This document shows positions 41,940 through 54,300 of a DNA stretch of 62,000 bases, piece by piece. The notes beneath the pieces are model-generated. The model ran no database searches. It was not told the origin of the DNA and saw only the letters and a list, made by a program, of their open reading frames with translations. The position numbers and the translations under genes are program-made. Numbering within the stretch: position 1 is the stretch's first letter; the number at the start of each line of letters is the position of its first letter. This stretch comes from Phoronis australis (lineage: Eukaryota > Phoronida > Phoronidae): contig NMRA01000032.1 in NCBI GenBank assembly GCA_002633005.1, positions 1,403,999 to 1,465,998 of the forward strand, read 5' to 3'.

Positions 41940-43308
41940 TTTGGTTTACCTAGCAGAACAATAACAATTATCAATACAAGTCAAATGGTGGTAGAATTTC
42001 GATCCCAGCCGATATCAAAAAGCTAAAATTTGCAAAGCAATCAAAGCTAATCCTCACAGGGTGAGGTCACCCTGCTTTACACGTGAGTTTTGTCTTAGTT
42101 GCTCATGTTACTAGGACCATGCTTGTGGTGGCCGGTGTTGTATATCTTGACCTATAGAGGTTGCTAGCAGTTCAGTTTCGAAATAAAGTTCTGTACCGGA
42201 ACTCACGGTGTTTTTTGTTGGCTGCTTAATGAAGCAAATACAACAGCTGGACATTTTCCTCCAGAGTGGTGAAATAATTTTCATCAATCTTTTGAGTCAG
42301 CTTTTGGCGTCATGAAATATTGCAGTGTCTTTTTTCACCGCTTCTTCAATCAACTGTTGTTCTTTCACGAGGTTGCGTACACATCACAACAAATTATCGG
42401 AACTAGTTCCTGCCATTATAAGTATTTAGAATCTTGATAGCAGCGAACCGAATTTCAGAACAAATTTTGCTGCTGCGAAGCCGTCATCGTTTCCCGTGAG
42501 ATGTCGCAAAAATGTAGGAAATGGCGCATGTGCAGTGTCATCAGGGTACTGTTTTCAGAACGATGACATACTCTACTTTGTTACAAAAAGGTGAAGAAGT
42601 ACTCAAGAAAATGACGTTTATTGGATTGTTTTTCACTTAAATGGTTGTAACGGGCAAGGTGTGTGTCCGTTGACTCACAGATTTTGTATACGCCCCCACC
42701 GATCTTTAACTCTACATGTTGAAACAAGTTTCACGCAGATTTGACAAGCAGAACTGCCTGGCTGTGTGAGGCTGTCGAAGCTCAACACACAGAGGTACCT
42801 AGCTGCATTTTAGTCTTCATATAGCTAGGCTGCCTGGGCTGAGGCTGACTGAGGACAGGTACAGTCCTGACTCTTGAGGTGGACGAAGGTGATGTTTCCA
42901 CTACAAAACACTAAAACAGCGGGTATTGCAGTCCCATAGTACAGTGGAAAATGTGCAGTTCATGTGTTATCTTAATTTACACAGTGAATTTACCTATATA
43001 TACATCTTCTTTGATTGCGTTGCATCAGGTTTGTGAAACACTTCTATTGTTTACAGCGACACCTTTGGTCGTAAACAGTAAGTTTTTTCACTGCAAGCAA
43101 AAACAAACTTTTAAGGAATTAAATGTGAATCTTTATGTTTCATAATATCTTTAAATTAACCTTTAAAGCAGTTTAAATACTATATTTCATCAATTTTGTT
43201 GACAAAATTTATCGTTATATTATTTTTAGACAAAAATTCAAAACAATATGCATTCTTGTAAAAGCTGTTTATGAATTGTAGTTGACGGAAGGGGCAACAG
43301 CAGAAAAC
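41940..43308. promoter_or_regulatory. Divergent promoter region between KLHDC3 and ZNRD2
   Basis: 1.37 kb between head-to-head start codons, without a recognisable exon. It holds a perfect 8-bp inverted repeat with a 2-bp spacer (CAGGGTGAGGTCACCCTG, 42057-42074) about 120 bp upstream of the KLHDC3 ATG, which includes an AGGTCA nuclear-receptor-type half-site, and an old interspersed repeat at about 42640-42860. Confidence 0.4.
42640..42860 (-). repeat. Family-E repeat between KLHDC3 and ZNRD2
   Basis: Reversed, diverged copy of the 16130-16400 repeat; shares GCAGCTAGGTAC, GTGTGTTGAGCT, CACAGCC, CAACATG and CAAAATCTG in the same order when read on the minus strand. Confidence 0.6.
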
Positions 43309-45679
43309 ATGGCCAGTGGTAAATTACAACTTACATGGAACTTATTCATGATTGCCGACTGAGGGCATACATGTTTTCAGAATCGGTTGTCGAATCTGTC
43401 CAGATTTCTAGTCCAAGCGACGACTACAATGGGGACCGAGCTAATGACTCTTAGCAGACCGTTGCTGGACTGTTATTTGAGGTTCTGTCAGCGGCTCGAC
43501 GCACTGGCCACTGGCCACTACTAGACAGTAGGACATTGACCAGTCAGACAAAAATTTGCGACCTGTGCTATATAGTCTATTACAGTGTTAACTTTTGCAT
43601 CTCATTCTGGTATGAATACCTGTGGTGAAACCATAAGGTGATAAGTCTCTTTTTACTTATTTCAGAAGCAGACGACGATTGGCAGCCCCCCACCGAGACA
43701 GAGATGAAGGTTATTCAGGCGAGACGAGAGAGATCTGACAAGATAAGCAAGATGATGGGCGACTACTTGTTAAAGGGTTACAAGATGCTGGGCTCATCCT
43801 GTGCAGAGTGTGGGGTGAGATGATTATATAAAGCACAGGAGATGGCTGAAAGTGCCACCTCCTCGTCTTAGTGGAAGAGACAGCTAATGCTCCCATAGTC
43901 GCTTCATACGCTGGAAGCTTTTAGAGGAATTATGCTTCAAATTGATTAAACCATCACAGTCACATTGCTATAAGTAGCTTTTGCGCATAGAGGGATGCAT
44001 TAGGAGTCTTTAATTCCTTCCAACATAATACCCCTGTTATAAAACTTTTTTTCGAGCAATTCTTTATTCAGTTGCCCAAATCAGCAACTGGCCACTTTTA
44101 ACACTGCGTGCACCAGGTGATATGACTTACAGCAATGTGACTTTGATGTTTTAATCAGTGTGAGGCATAATTCCCTTAAAAGCTTCCTGTGTATGAAGTT
44201 CCTATGGGAGCATCACCATCACTACTGCGAAGTAAAGGCAGTGACACTGTAGATGGGAAATGGATATTCCAGATCATTGGCTATTGAATGGGTCCAATGA
44301 CTTTTCTATAATAGACCAAGCAGAAACAACAAAGAGCTTAAAATTCTTGAGGCTCTACACATCAATTGATGCAAGCCAAATCTCAATAGGCAACTGGCAC
44401 ACCACAGGTTGTCATTGTTAGTCTAGTTTATTGCTACTCCCTGTAACTGACTATATCTGTGTTTCATTACTTGTTGTTGGGCCTGGCAAGGTAGCCATCG
44501 TGTTTTTTTTTCTTCTAATGATTGTATTTCAATAAATGACACCAAAACATGTCAAGCCGGTTTAAATCCGTTGTTGTTTTTATTAACATATGCTGTTACT
44601 TGCTATCATGGAGTTCCAATGGATTATTATTTTCTTTATTTCCAGGCATACGTTTCCTATACATAAATTTATTTCAACAATTATATTATTCATCAAAAAC
44701 CAGTCATAGGTTGCAGCAAAAGTTTCTCAACGGTGTTATACTATTGATGAGGTGGAAATCACAAGATATTCCCGGCATTCATTTGTTAACTGTTTTTTGA
44801 AAAAACTTTTTAAAAACATTATGTGCCATAAGGAACAAGTGGTCTATTGTTCTATTTGAATTTAATGGCTTTCCGTGAGGAAGTAATATTGTTGAAGTCT
44901 ACAGTACATTGTTGTAGACAATTCTGCTGCGAGATCGACAGGACAAGGACTACTGCGTTGCATGTAGTGAGCTCGAATCAGACACTGTCAAAGACAATCC
45001 AGGTGAGTAACATGGTTACTTTAATTGAACAGTATATTGCAAAACATAGTGGGCAAAATGCAGATTATTTCCCTTCTACAAATAAAGATTAAGCAAATTT
45101 TCTTCTACTGCCAGCATTGCTTGCAGTGTGTAGATATCATAAAACTACAGTTGGTAAAGTTTCCCGTTATTTGCAGTATGATAATCAGCATTTGAAAATT
45201 GCTAAAATGATAATTTTGGTAATTATTTTTTAAGTGGAGAATTATCAAAGACTGTCAAACAACACGGCCTTGAACTTTTCATTTTAGCTCTCAGCTCGAC
45301 GGCTGCCTTGGTTCAAGCTAGAGAAAGTCTTTACCACAGAATCACACCGAATAGTGTACGCTCTGAAAGTCCTGACGAAATGCTCGTGGATAATCTGGGG
45401 ACCGCTGGCATGTCGAATGGTCAACCCAACAATGATGGTGGTTCTCGCTTAGTCAATGCAGTTGTTAGTCACCAGGAGATGAGTTTGAGTGCCGATGCTA
45501 AGAACACAGTAAAAGCGCTTGAAGATAAAATGACCTGGGCCACAAATGAGCTTAAGAGTAACGTGTCTGTAGAGTATAGTATTCAGATCTGTCATTTGAT
45601 TAAAGCGTGTAGTGATGCTCTAATATCAATTAGGAAGTTGTCTAGTAAACCTAACTCTACCTCACATGTTCCACCGTAA
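43309..45679 (+). CDS. ZNRD2: ZNRD2 (SSSCA1/autoantigen p27) zinc ribbon protein, complete
   Basis: Ortholog of human ZNRD2/SSSCA1, a small zinc-ribbon protein recognised by some autoimmune sera; its cellular role is poorly defined. Coding exons: 43309-43318, 43666-43814, 44918-45002, 45288-45679, all GT-AG with consistent phases; 211 residues against 199 in human. The N-terminus (DDWQPPTETEMKVIQARRER, then MGDYLLKGYKMLG) is nearly the family consensus. The ribbon cysteines are CxxC at 49/52 and CxxC at 66/69, divided between exons 2 and 3. A low-complexity Ser/Asn/Gly-rich linker follows. The C-terminal helical segment (KMTWATNELKSN...SIQICHLIKACSDAL) is also conserved. Exon 1 contributes only three codons plus one base. 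The ATG context (aacATGG) is favourable. Intron 2 holds a fold-back element immediately after exon 2. Confidence 0.95.
43852..44247. repeat. Fold-back element in ZNRD2 intron 2
   Basis: Imperfect inverted repeat with ~125-bp arms: 43852-43976 and 44122-44247. Matching pieces include ATGCTCCCATAG with CTATGGGAGCAT, GGAAGCTTTTA with TAAAAGCTTCC, and AGTCACATTGCT with AGCAATGTGACT. It begins about 38 nt after the exon 2 donor. Arms are more diverged than in the KLHDC3 hairpin, so the insertion is older. Confidence 0.75.
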
Positions 45680-48330
45680 ATGTAAATGAATATGCATTTT
45701 GTTGGGGATTTGGCTGATCTTCATGCTTACATCATTTAGACGAACAGGCTCCTGTGTGGAAGAATGAACTCCTATTAGCCAGTTCTTCCATCCTGAGGAA
45801 TTAACTACCAGTGTTTTTTATTGGTTTCTGTTGTTACAGTGGCGTTTCAACTCAAGTGTCCACGCGCGCCATACGTAGCATGGTTGACAAGATAACTCGT
45901 GGAAGCAAGCATGTCTTATGTTAGGTGTTGTCATCATCTGCCTCCCGTTTAGTAATGCTAGAACCTCGATGAAAAGCAAGACTTTGCAAGATCACGTGAA
46001 ATATTGCCGTGAGAACACGCTACTTTGTCTAGATTTTAGCTAGGTCCTAGCGTTACTGAACGCACGCCAGGGCTGGAATGTGCTTTTTCTGGTCTAATTA
46101 TATTCTCATTAAAAGATGAAGCACTTTCCCACAGTGCCACATTTCATATCATGTCACAACCCATGAAACCTGTCCTCTGATTGGCTTGAATGTGGTGCAA
46201 CTCCCAATATAGCGCAATATAATTGTGGAATATAAATGTGTAAATTTTGAACTGGCGTGGAAATGTAGACACAAACATTTAAGTCTGGTCTGCACTGATG
46301 TGGCCAACAGGCCACTTGCAGACCAAACATGTTCGTGATCATTGTAGAATATCACTTCATTCATGCTGCCTAGACGTCAGATGTTGCTATTTGCAATCTC
46401 AGCAAATCAGATGGCGTAGAAACCATAAACCCCGACCACGAAGTGAGCAAACGATATCAGTAAATACAAGCAGGTATGAAAAGGCTAATAATCTAATGAC
46501 GCAAAATCAGAGGAAGCATCAGTGGTCATGTAATAAAACAAATATGGACGGATCCCTGTATGGGTGTATCAATGTACCCAGAAGAAATTTGCCTTGGTCA
46601 ATCTTGCTCTCTGTTAGTCCCTACGACCTGAAATCATATTCCAGATCGCAACATATTTGTCCGATATCCAACATCTGTTGAAGTGTTACAGTAAACCCAG
46701 AGGCAGTTCTCAATTTTGTAAAACAGAGTGGCCATTAGGAGCGTATCAATGTCCCTAGTACTTTTATTTTAACGAGTTAAAGGAAATTGTAAAGATGTAC
46801 TATGCTAAATGGTGTACGTTAAATTGTCGAATGAGAATTTGGCAAAGAATGTCTTTATTTAAATAAACAATAGATCTCACCACCTTAAGTTTATTTATAT
46901 AATATATTTTCTGAACAACATTTCATAGACAATAACATTTTTGGCATAAATGTTGATTTTCCAACCAGCGATAACTTCACATCCTATAAATTAATGAACA
47001 CTGCACATTAAATGCAATAACTTTAAATTAGTTAAGTAGAGTTATTGCGCAGTAAAATTGTTTTCAGTGAGCAGTTTAAAATTAATTGAAATTATAGGAG
47101 TCAGGGAAACTGAAGACCATCGCAATAAAAACATCTCGTTCTAAAGCACAAAAATGCAAATTGACAAAATAAGGAAAAGAAAAACCCAAATGAACATTGA
47201 ACTACAAGTAAAATACCACCTAGAACATTGTTCAATCACAACAATACAATTCCTGCATTGAAAGCTTATCTGCTGTGGTTCACACATTGTAAAATAAGCT
47301 AAACTGCAACGACTAAAATAATGGACCAATGTTGACACATTTCTATGGCAACCCACTGACTTGTTCATCGATTGCGGTAATGTAAGAGATAGATTCAGAA
47401 TCAAACTGGTTCGAAAGAGGGGTAAAAGAATCCACACAAATAGCTCACCACGATTCTAACCTAAACAAGATATGGTGGATGATTCTAAGTCATTAGGTTA
47501 TACACTTACTGAACGGGGAAAGCCAGGATTGTCCAGACGATGCCACACAGTGGACGCAAAGAGTGAACGAGATAGCGGGTTGCTGTAGAAATATTTCAAC
47601 ATTATTCCACTACTTTAGAAGTGAGTTGCAGCTTAGCTTTCATTATTTATGTGCTCTGTTTAACTAGGTCATCATTGAAACTAGTGTTTAAAGCAAGAGT
47701 CAATGGCAAACTGATTACAACTGTATTTTAAAAATATGAAGTTACAAACACTGAAGCGAGACATTAAGGAATTCAACAGATGGAACAGAGTCAAGTCAGT
47801 TTGGTAACAAGCTCGGACCTACAACTAATAGGCCAAAGTATTTAATAATCAAACCACTAGTCTAAGATTGCTACTTCACCATGAAATTGGGTCCCTTCTC
47901 CGTATAGCCTTTTTCTCTACACCAGCTCGCTGGCCAATGGCACCAAAGAATGAGAAAAGTTTGAAGTGGCGGCTCAATCTCTAGGAAACCAAGCTTTAAC
48001 GATAAGTTACGGTATCCAGGCAACACTTCCTTCAATGTAGACGTTCGCTAAACACTAGCGGCGAGCAATTTGACTTTGTGTAACAGAAATAGTGCATTTT
48101 TTCCCACACTGGACATTCCAGCCTCGTCAAACAACCGCTTCAGTGGCCTTCACTTTGCTAGTGTGCACCAGTAAGGTCGTGAGTATTCTCACAGAACATT
48201 AATCTTCCACTCGCAAACTTCAGGAAAATTGTGATTAACAGTATGTGCCCCTAATTCTGACCTAGACTTGTTCGCTCAGGCTAAGACACAGAAAGTTGAG
48301 GCATGTACACCACAAAAGTAAATTTAAATA
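45680..48330. other. Intergenic region between convergent ZNRD2 and DYM
   Basis: 2.6 kb holding the 3'UTRs of both genes. The plus-strand open frame at 46298-46681 (127 codons) has no recognisable motif and no splice or codon support. The palindromic poly(A) signal is the only clear functional site. Confidence 0.5.
46854..46867. terminator. Palindromic poly(A) signal shared by ZNRD2 and DYM
   Basis: TTTATTTAAATAAA is a perfect palindrome that gives AATAAA on the plus strand (46862-46867, for ZNRD2) and on the minus strand (46854-46859, for DYM). It lies between the two convergent genes, about 1.2 kb after ZNRD2 and 1.5 kb after DYM stop codons. Another minus-strand hexamer is at 46890-46895, and a weaker ATTAAA for ZNRD2 at 46108-46113. 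Use is inferred from position only. Confidence 0.45.
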
Positions 48331-51300
48331 TCATGACTTCAAGCTAAACAATTGTATCCTGGATGGGTTAAAGTACATGTTCGATGAGTGGTAGACCAAC
48401 GACCAGACATACGGGATGAAGAACTCCTCGGGCTGTTCTTCTTCCACATATTTGAACTTCAATTCTGGAAACTTCTGCAAGATATACATAGACACGTCAA
48501 GGACAATTGTCACTTAACAAAAGGTCCCCGATTCGGTGAACCAGTTTGATGCCGGTTATCCAGTAGAGAAAACTGGTTCTCAAAACGTGGGACCCCTATG
48601 TGACTAATGCCTGCATCATGAATGTTACGCATTCCGAAGCGTCCACACTGTGACTTCATGGAATTTAAACCAACTACAAACCTGCCTATTATCAAATTAT
48701 GATTTTAGACCATTAACCGTTGTGAAATGAGTTGCAAATTGTTCCCTAGTAAAATTTAAGGGGATTCTAGGGCTTTAAAGGAACTAAAAGTTTGTCAATA
48801 CTAGAGACCAGGGTCTACAGATTGGCTTACTATCACGTGTCATTTTATACACGGACCATGGTCTCAAAGAATAAAGAAACCCAGGCGTCTTAACATCTGA
48901 GTAAGAAATAAGTCGAGACCAAACATATAGCTGTAAGTTGTCTAAATCAAACATTCACTTCTTGGAGTGAATGTGAGCTTATAGCTGGTTTCAATAGGAA
49001 GTCAAACAAATGAAGTGAACAGACAGACTGGATGAAAAATTTGTGCGGACCTGAATGCTGAAGGAAAACACAAACATGAACAGATGTGTAACGCTCACAA
49101 GTGTGACAGCAACAAAAAGTTAAGAAGGTCTCACAGTCTGGGTACACAAAACAGAAAATAATACCTAATGTTTGCTTCGCTAAGCTATATTTTTTCTACG
49201 GGTATGTTACAATTTGCAGCAAGAGATGTCGGCTTATGGAATGGAAAAAGTGAATTCCATCTCATAATCCAACATTCAAGCATCCCGACCAATCACTTCA
49301 GTGGCCACCATTTCACATGTGCACCCAAGTAAGGTCCCAATCTCACTTGCAAAATACTCGTCTTTCACTTCTGGGGTCTTGCGTGACCTTGCTTTTTCAA
49401 GAGTGTTTTGCATCAGATAGAACACTAGCTCCATCCAATCAGAACTGGTGACCACTCACCTTGAGCCTCTCTCTCCTGAATACCCTCGACGCTTGAGTAA
49501 TGACCCCAAGTACTTCATGGACCCCCATGCCCTTGTCGTGCTCTTCTATCCTTGCAGAGAAATATCCCAGTACCTGATAACAGAACAGCTTCAATTGAAA
49601 CTCTGTGGGATATTTTTTATTGAATAGTGCACTCTTCAGTGTTCTACAATTAACTATAGAAGTTGAAAATTGCTGTTGATTACCACAACCAGGTTGATTC
49701 TAGTAGACTTTCAATGACAGTTATTTTTTCAAAAGACCAGAAGTCTGTTTCCTGAAAATCAGACTTAAGACAGAAATTTGATCTCATACTCCCAATTCAC
49801 ATTATAGGTTTTATCAAACAATTTTGATTGCATCACAGCCTGGAAGTTATTTATAGAAATTATCTCAGTAACCAGCAGTTATGTGCATTCTCTCAATGAT
49901 ACTTTTGTTCAAGTGAAATTCAATTCTTTTTCAGAAATAGTTGTGTGGAGCAAAGATTAAATTTTTGACTTAAGTCTAATTTTTTTCATGAAACAGACCC
50001 CTGACTCAAGCCTTAAAATCTACAACAACTAAAAGACGTACAGTTTTATCACTTTAACTTTTAAGTGGAAGGAAATATTACATCACAACTCGCTTCGAAA
50101 TCAATATCAAGACAAAATATGACTCATCTAAAGGGCAAAGTTGAACAAGTAAACTGCCGAACAGTTAAAGGGTCTGTAAACCCATCGTCCACTACAAAAA
50201 ACAGCACCAGCACAAAACTGGTCTCAAAATCTTAATAAAATTACAGGTGTATTCAGGGCTTCAGAAGTACAAGCTCTATAAGTTGCGCCTGGTCACAAGA
50301 AATTATAATTAACAGTTCTCTACAAACCCAGAGATCACTTCGCATCTGAGCAAGGTGCAAGTTGAGAACAATTTTACAGCAGAAAGTAGCCTAAGTCAAA
50401 AGTTCACTTCTTGGGTGGAACGCTGGTTTATCGACGCTTTAAGCAAAAGTCCAACTTCCGCGTGTCCAACTCGTGCGAGTTTTACCACAGCTACACGATT
50501 TAGTTTTTATGTCTCACCGTGTCGATGTTCTGTATAACGTCCTGAAAGGTGGGGTGGCTCCTGAACTGAGTGAATACCTCCTTCTGATACAGCAGCGAGT
50601 AAATCAGATTGGGGTTGAGGTGCAGCGAGTGGGTCAGGCAGGAGTTGATGATCTCTATCACCATACGGATCACCTCCTCTAGCACCTGCAGATCTTGAAG
50701 CTGCGAGCAGAGTGTAACGTCTAGTCAGAATGTGATGTCGTTGAGGACAAACGGGGAAGCGAACTATTACCAGATCGACGCTTCTGGAGTTATTTGAACT
50801 GCAAGTGGGGCTCAGAGGTCTATAATGCGTTGTGATTTGACTGAGAGGTGATTTATTACAAGTAGAGCCAATTAATGTTTTTGATATTACTCTAAAATAC
50901 GCCTTTCCTCCGTTATCTTCAAGACGCAAATCAATGTTCCCCTGACCCTAATTAATTACTCGTACAACATTTCTCAAGCAATGTGAGTCGGTATATCCCA
51001 GGTTCCTGCATCTTCATTTACATGTGGTTTATATCTAGTTGAAGGGACATTATCCGTTTCATGAAGATAACGTCCCTTTAAATCTCGAGGCAGTTGTGCC
51101 GTTAGCTTTAGTGGCACAGAGTACAGACACAGGAAATTGACTAAGACCAAGTATGCCACTACAAGATGATGCATACATAATTAATTAGGGCCAGGAGAAC
51201 AGTTGTACCTGACACTAAGTGACTTTAACTATCAATACCAATGAAAACAAACATTTTTTTGAGTTTCCCCTTGATTGAGTCAGTGGGCTAAAGCTATGCG

Positions 51301-54300
51301 TCACAAACGGAGGATAGTAACAGAGTGGATTAAAAATGGTAAATGAAGATATTGATATTCACTATCAACCAAACCAATAAAAGTTATAAATAGATCAATT
51401 GAAAAACTTCATTATGCAAAAATGGCACCAAAAAATCAAAGACAACCAAGTTTCAAACATACATTTTAATTTACCAAACTCTCCTACAAAACTTACACAG
51501 ATCAAGCCCAATTAATAATACGATGAATGTTTCCAGTCACGTGACAACTCAGTGGCCTGATGAAGTCCTCGAGAGGAGGACGCAACGTAGCCATCTCCAC
51601 GTACCCTAAGTCCAGTAATAGATTTACTGATTCTTATACAAAGCCCATTTAATGTTACCAAAATATGTAATAGTTACTTTACAGGAGTCTCACAGTTTGA
51701 GAACCATGGAATAACGGGCATCAACTGTTTCTCAAAATCTTCTCTATTGTGACCAATCATATTCCTGCTCACCTCGCTCGACATGTCCTCATTTTCCAAC
51801 TCATCAGCACCTGTTCTCTGAATCCCATCCTCAACAGGGTGGTTCTTGATTTTATTTACCAACTTGTGATGCCGTTTGGACAGCATGCAAAATAAACTGA
51901 AACAGAAAAAAATTATGTAACGCTCGTGTAGGCTTCAGTCAGAAACTTTAGAGTTGGTTAATGAAGAAAATAACATGATACTTACAAATTCAGTTTCTTT
52001 ATCATATTAACTGCAAAACTGTGTATGGACTTTTCTTTTAAGGCCTTTTTGCCTGGGAGCTCACATGTCAAAAGTCAACAGGGACATTGATGTTTCATTT
52101 TTCTCAAGGGTAATGGCTACAGACCTAGAATCAACATGCTTTTTATGAAACATCACCACCTTACCTGACAATCCGTTGCGTAACATAGGGATGAAGGTTG
52201 GTGAAGTGAGCTGACATGTTAGCCAGAGCTGCCAAACAGTTGGTGTGAAGGTAACGATCCTGAAACAACAAAAGCCACAGGCAAGTCCTGCTTTGATGTC
52301 CGAATGATTGAACTGCAGACCAATCAAGAGTTACGATATTATTGAAAAGGCGATATTTGTAATAACTACAAGTAAGGACTATTAAGGCTGTAGTCCAAGA
52401 CACACATACATGACTGTACTGTACAAAGGAAAGCCACTCAGTGACACTGACTTTCTGTTTAAGTGAATCCATTACTCAGAACATCAAGAATATTCGAACC
52501 TATAACCATTTCCATTCCTAGCAGGAGCAGCCATGATATTACAGATCAAGAGGACACCTGGTGGTGTGATGGACAAGCCATTCGCAGATACTTCCCATAT
52601 TGACCTTATGGCAATTAGGTCTGTGATTATGGCTACCACACAGAGAAACAGGACTAATTCTTTGTGTAAAATGTGATGTAGGAAATGATGAGGAACAAAG
52701 GCATTGGATGCTAAAAACTGACCATTGACATCATACAAATACATCAATAAGAATAAAACTGATATTATATGTATTGGCCTGTACAATATACATATAAGTC
52801 AATAAGGACCCCAATATGTTAGAAATATGGACATTTAGTTTCAGAGTCAAGAATTTTTTTCATCAACCTCTGATTATCACAACCTAAACAACAAAATGCA
52901 TATTCACTACCACAGAATCGCCGGGGGAGAGCATCTAAGTCCTTACCCTCATTCTAGTGATGTTGTATTGTATAGTACGGATGACCACCAAGATGAGTAG
53001 GCCACCTAGTGTTATCTCACAGATAGTCCTCTCCATAAACCAGACCACATTCTTTAGTGTCTGAAATAGCAACAGCGACCATGCAGCAATACACAAGTCA
53101 CAATAGCTCAATGTACGCGAATACTGCGACTAAACGGCCAGCAGGACTCTCGATGACCTGTTCTAACCCATTGTGGTCAATGAATTTGGATTTTAAACTA
53201 CAAGCAAAATAGTATTCAGATAAAACGATCCCAAATTCCCATTAAAGGCAGAAGCTGAATTTATCGTCAGAGCTTTTTTCTCAAGACAGAGAACGAAGGT
53301 TAATTAACAGGAAAGTTTGTCCAATGGCTACGCTATTCTGTAATTTGAATTTTGACGTCTTAATAATTATTACAAGTAATTTGGGCTGTTAATAGAATTA
53401 GTAACCATCATGACAGGAAAATGGTATTTTGTCTGATATTACTTTTGTCTCGTACAACTGTACATGATATTGGCACAGCTGCAACGAGGACACCTGGTGT
53501 TACAAAGACCAAACAAGAAACCAAAAAATAAATGAAAATTTTTGATAAATTGCAGTTCTGGTTGATTTAATAGCCAATCCCACACGTCAACTTGATAACA
53601 TTTGACCACAATAATGCACAAATAAAACAGTCTATGACTTTTGCCAACTATGTCTTACCAGAACCTATGACTAACCCATGTTCCATCAGACAAAATGAAT
53701 TATAAGTCCCACCAAAAAACTTTACAGTGATACCAAAGATGAAGAACAGTACAGGCATTATTCAAGTACATACTATTTCATGGACAGCCTTGCTGAATGC
53801 ATCGTCTTCGCTCAGAACCAGCAGTATGATAAGAGCCATGTAGATATGGTGCGAGTTTTTGTCATCGGCGTGATAGAGAATCCTCAACAGCGGCAGTACC
53901 TAAAATAAGCCAGAGGATACCCTCTCGATATCAACCAACAGGAGTAACATATTTCAGTCAACAATTAATATTCAGTATCATGAACACCGCACTACTGGGG
54001 TCTGTTTCCTGAAAGATATTTAAGACTTAAGAAAAAAATTTAGTCACATGCTCACACTACACAAATGGAGAAAAAAGGAGTTTAGCCAAATAAATACGAA
54101 CACAACACAGTCTAGCAGTAATTTACAGAAATTAGTAACTATCATTTGTGTGTATATTCTCAAGGACTTTGTACAGTTGCTCATGTGAGATTTATTTTTT
54201 TGAACTAATTGTGTGGACCGCAAGACCAAATTTCTGACTTAAGTCACTTTCAGATCCCTGAGCATGTGAAATGGAAATCCTGCAAATATCCAATGCCACC

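Noticed and set aside
46298-46681. 127-codon plus-strand open frame
   Set aside because: Lies in the 3' region of ZNRD2, has no motif and no splice or homology support.
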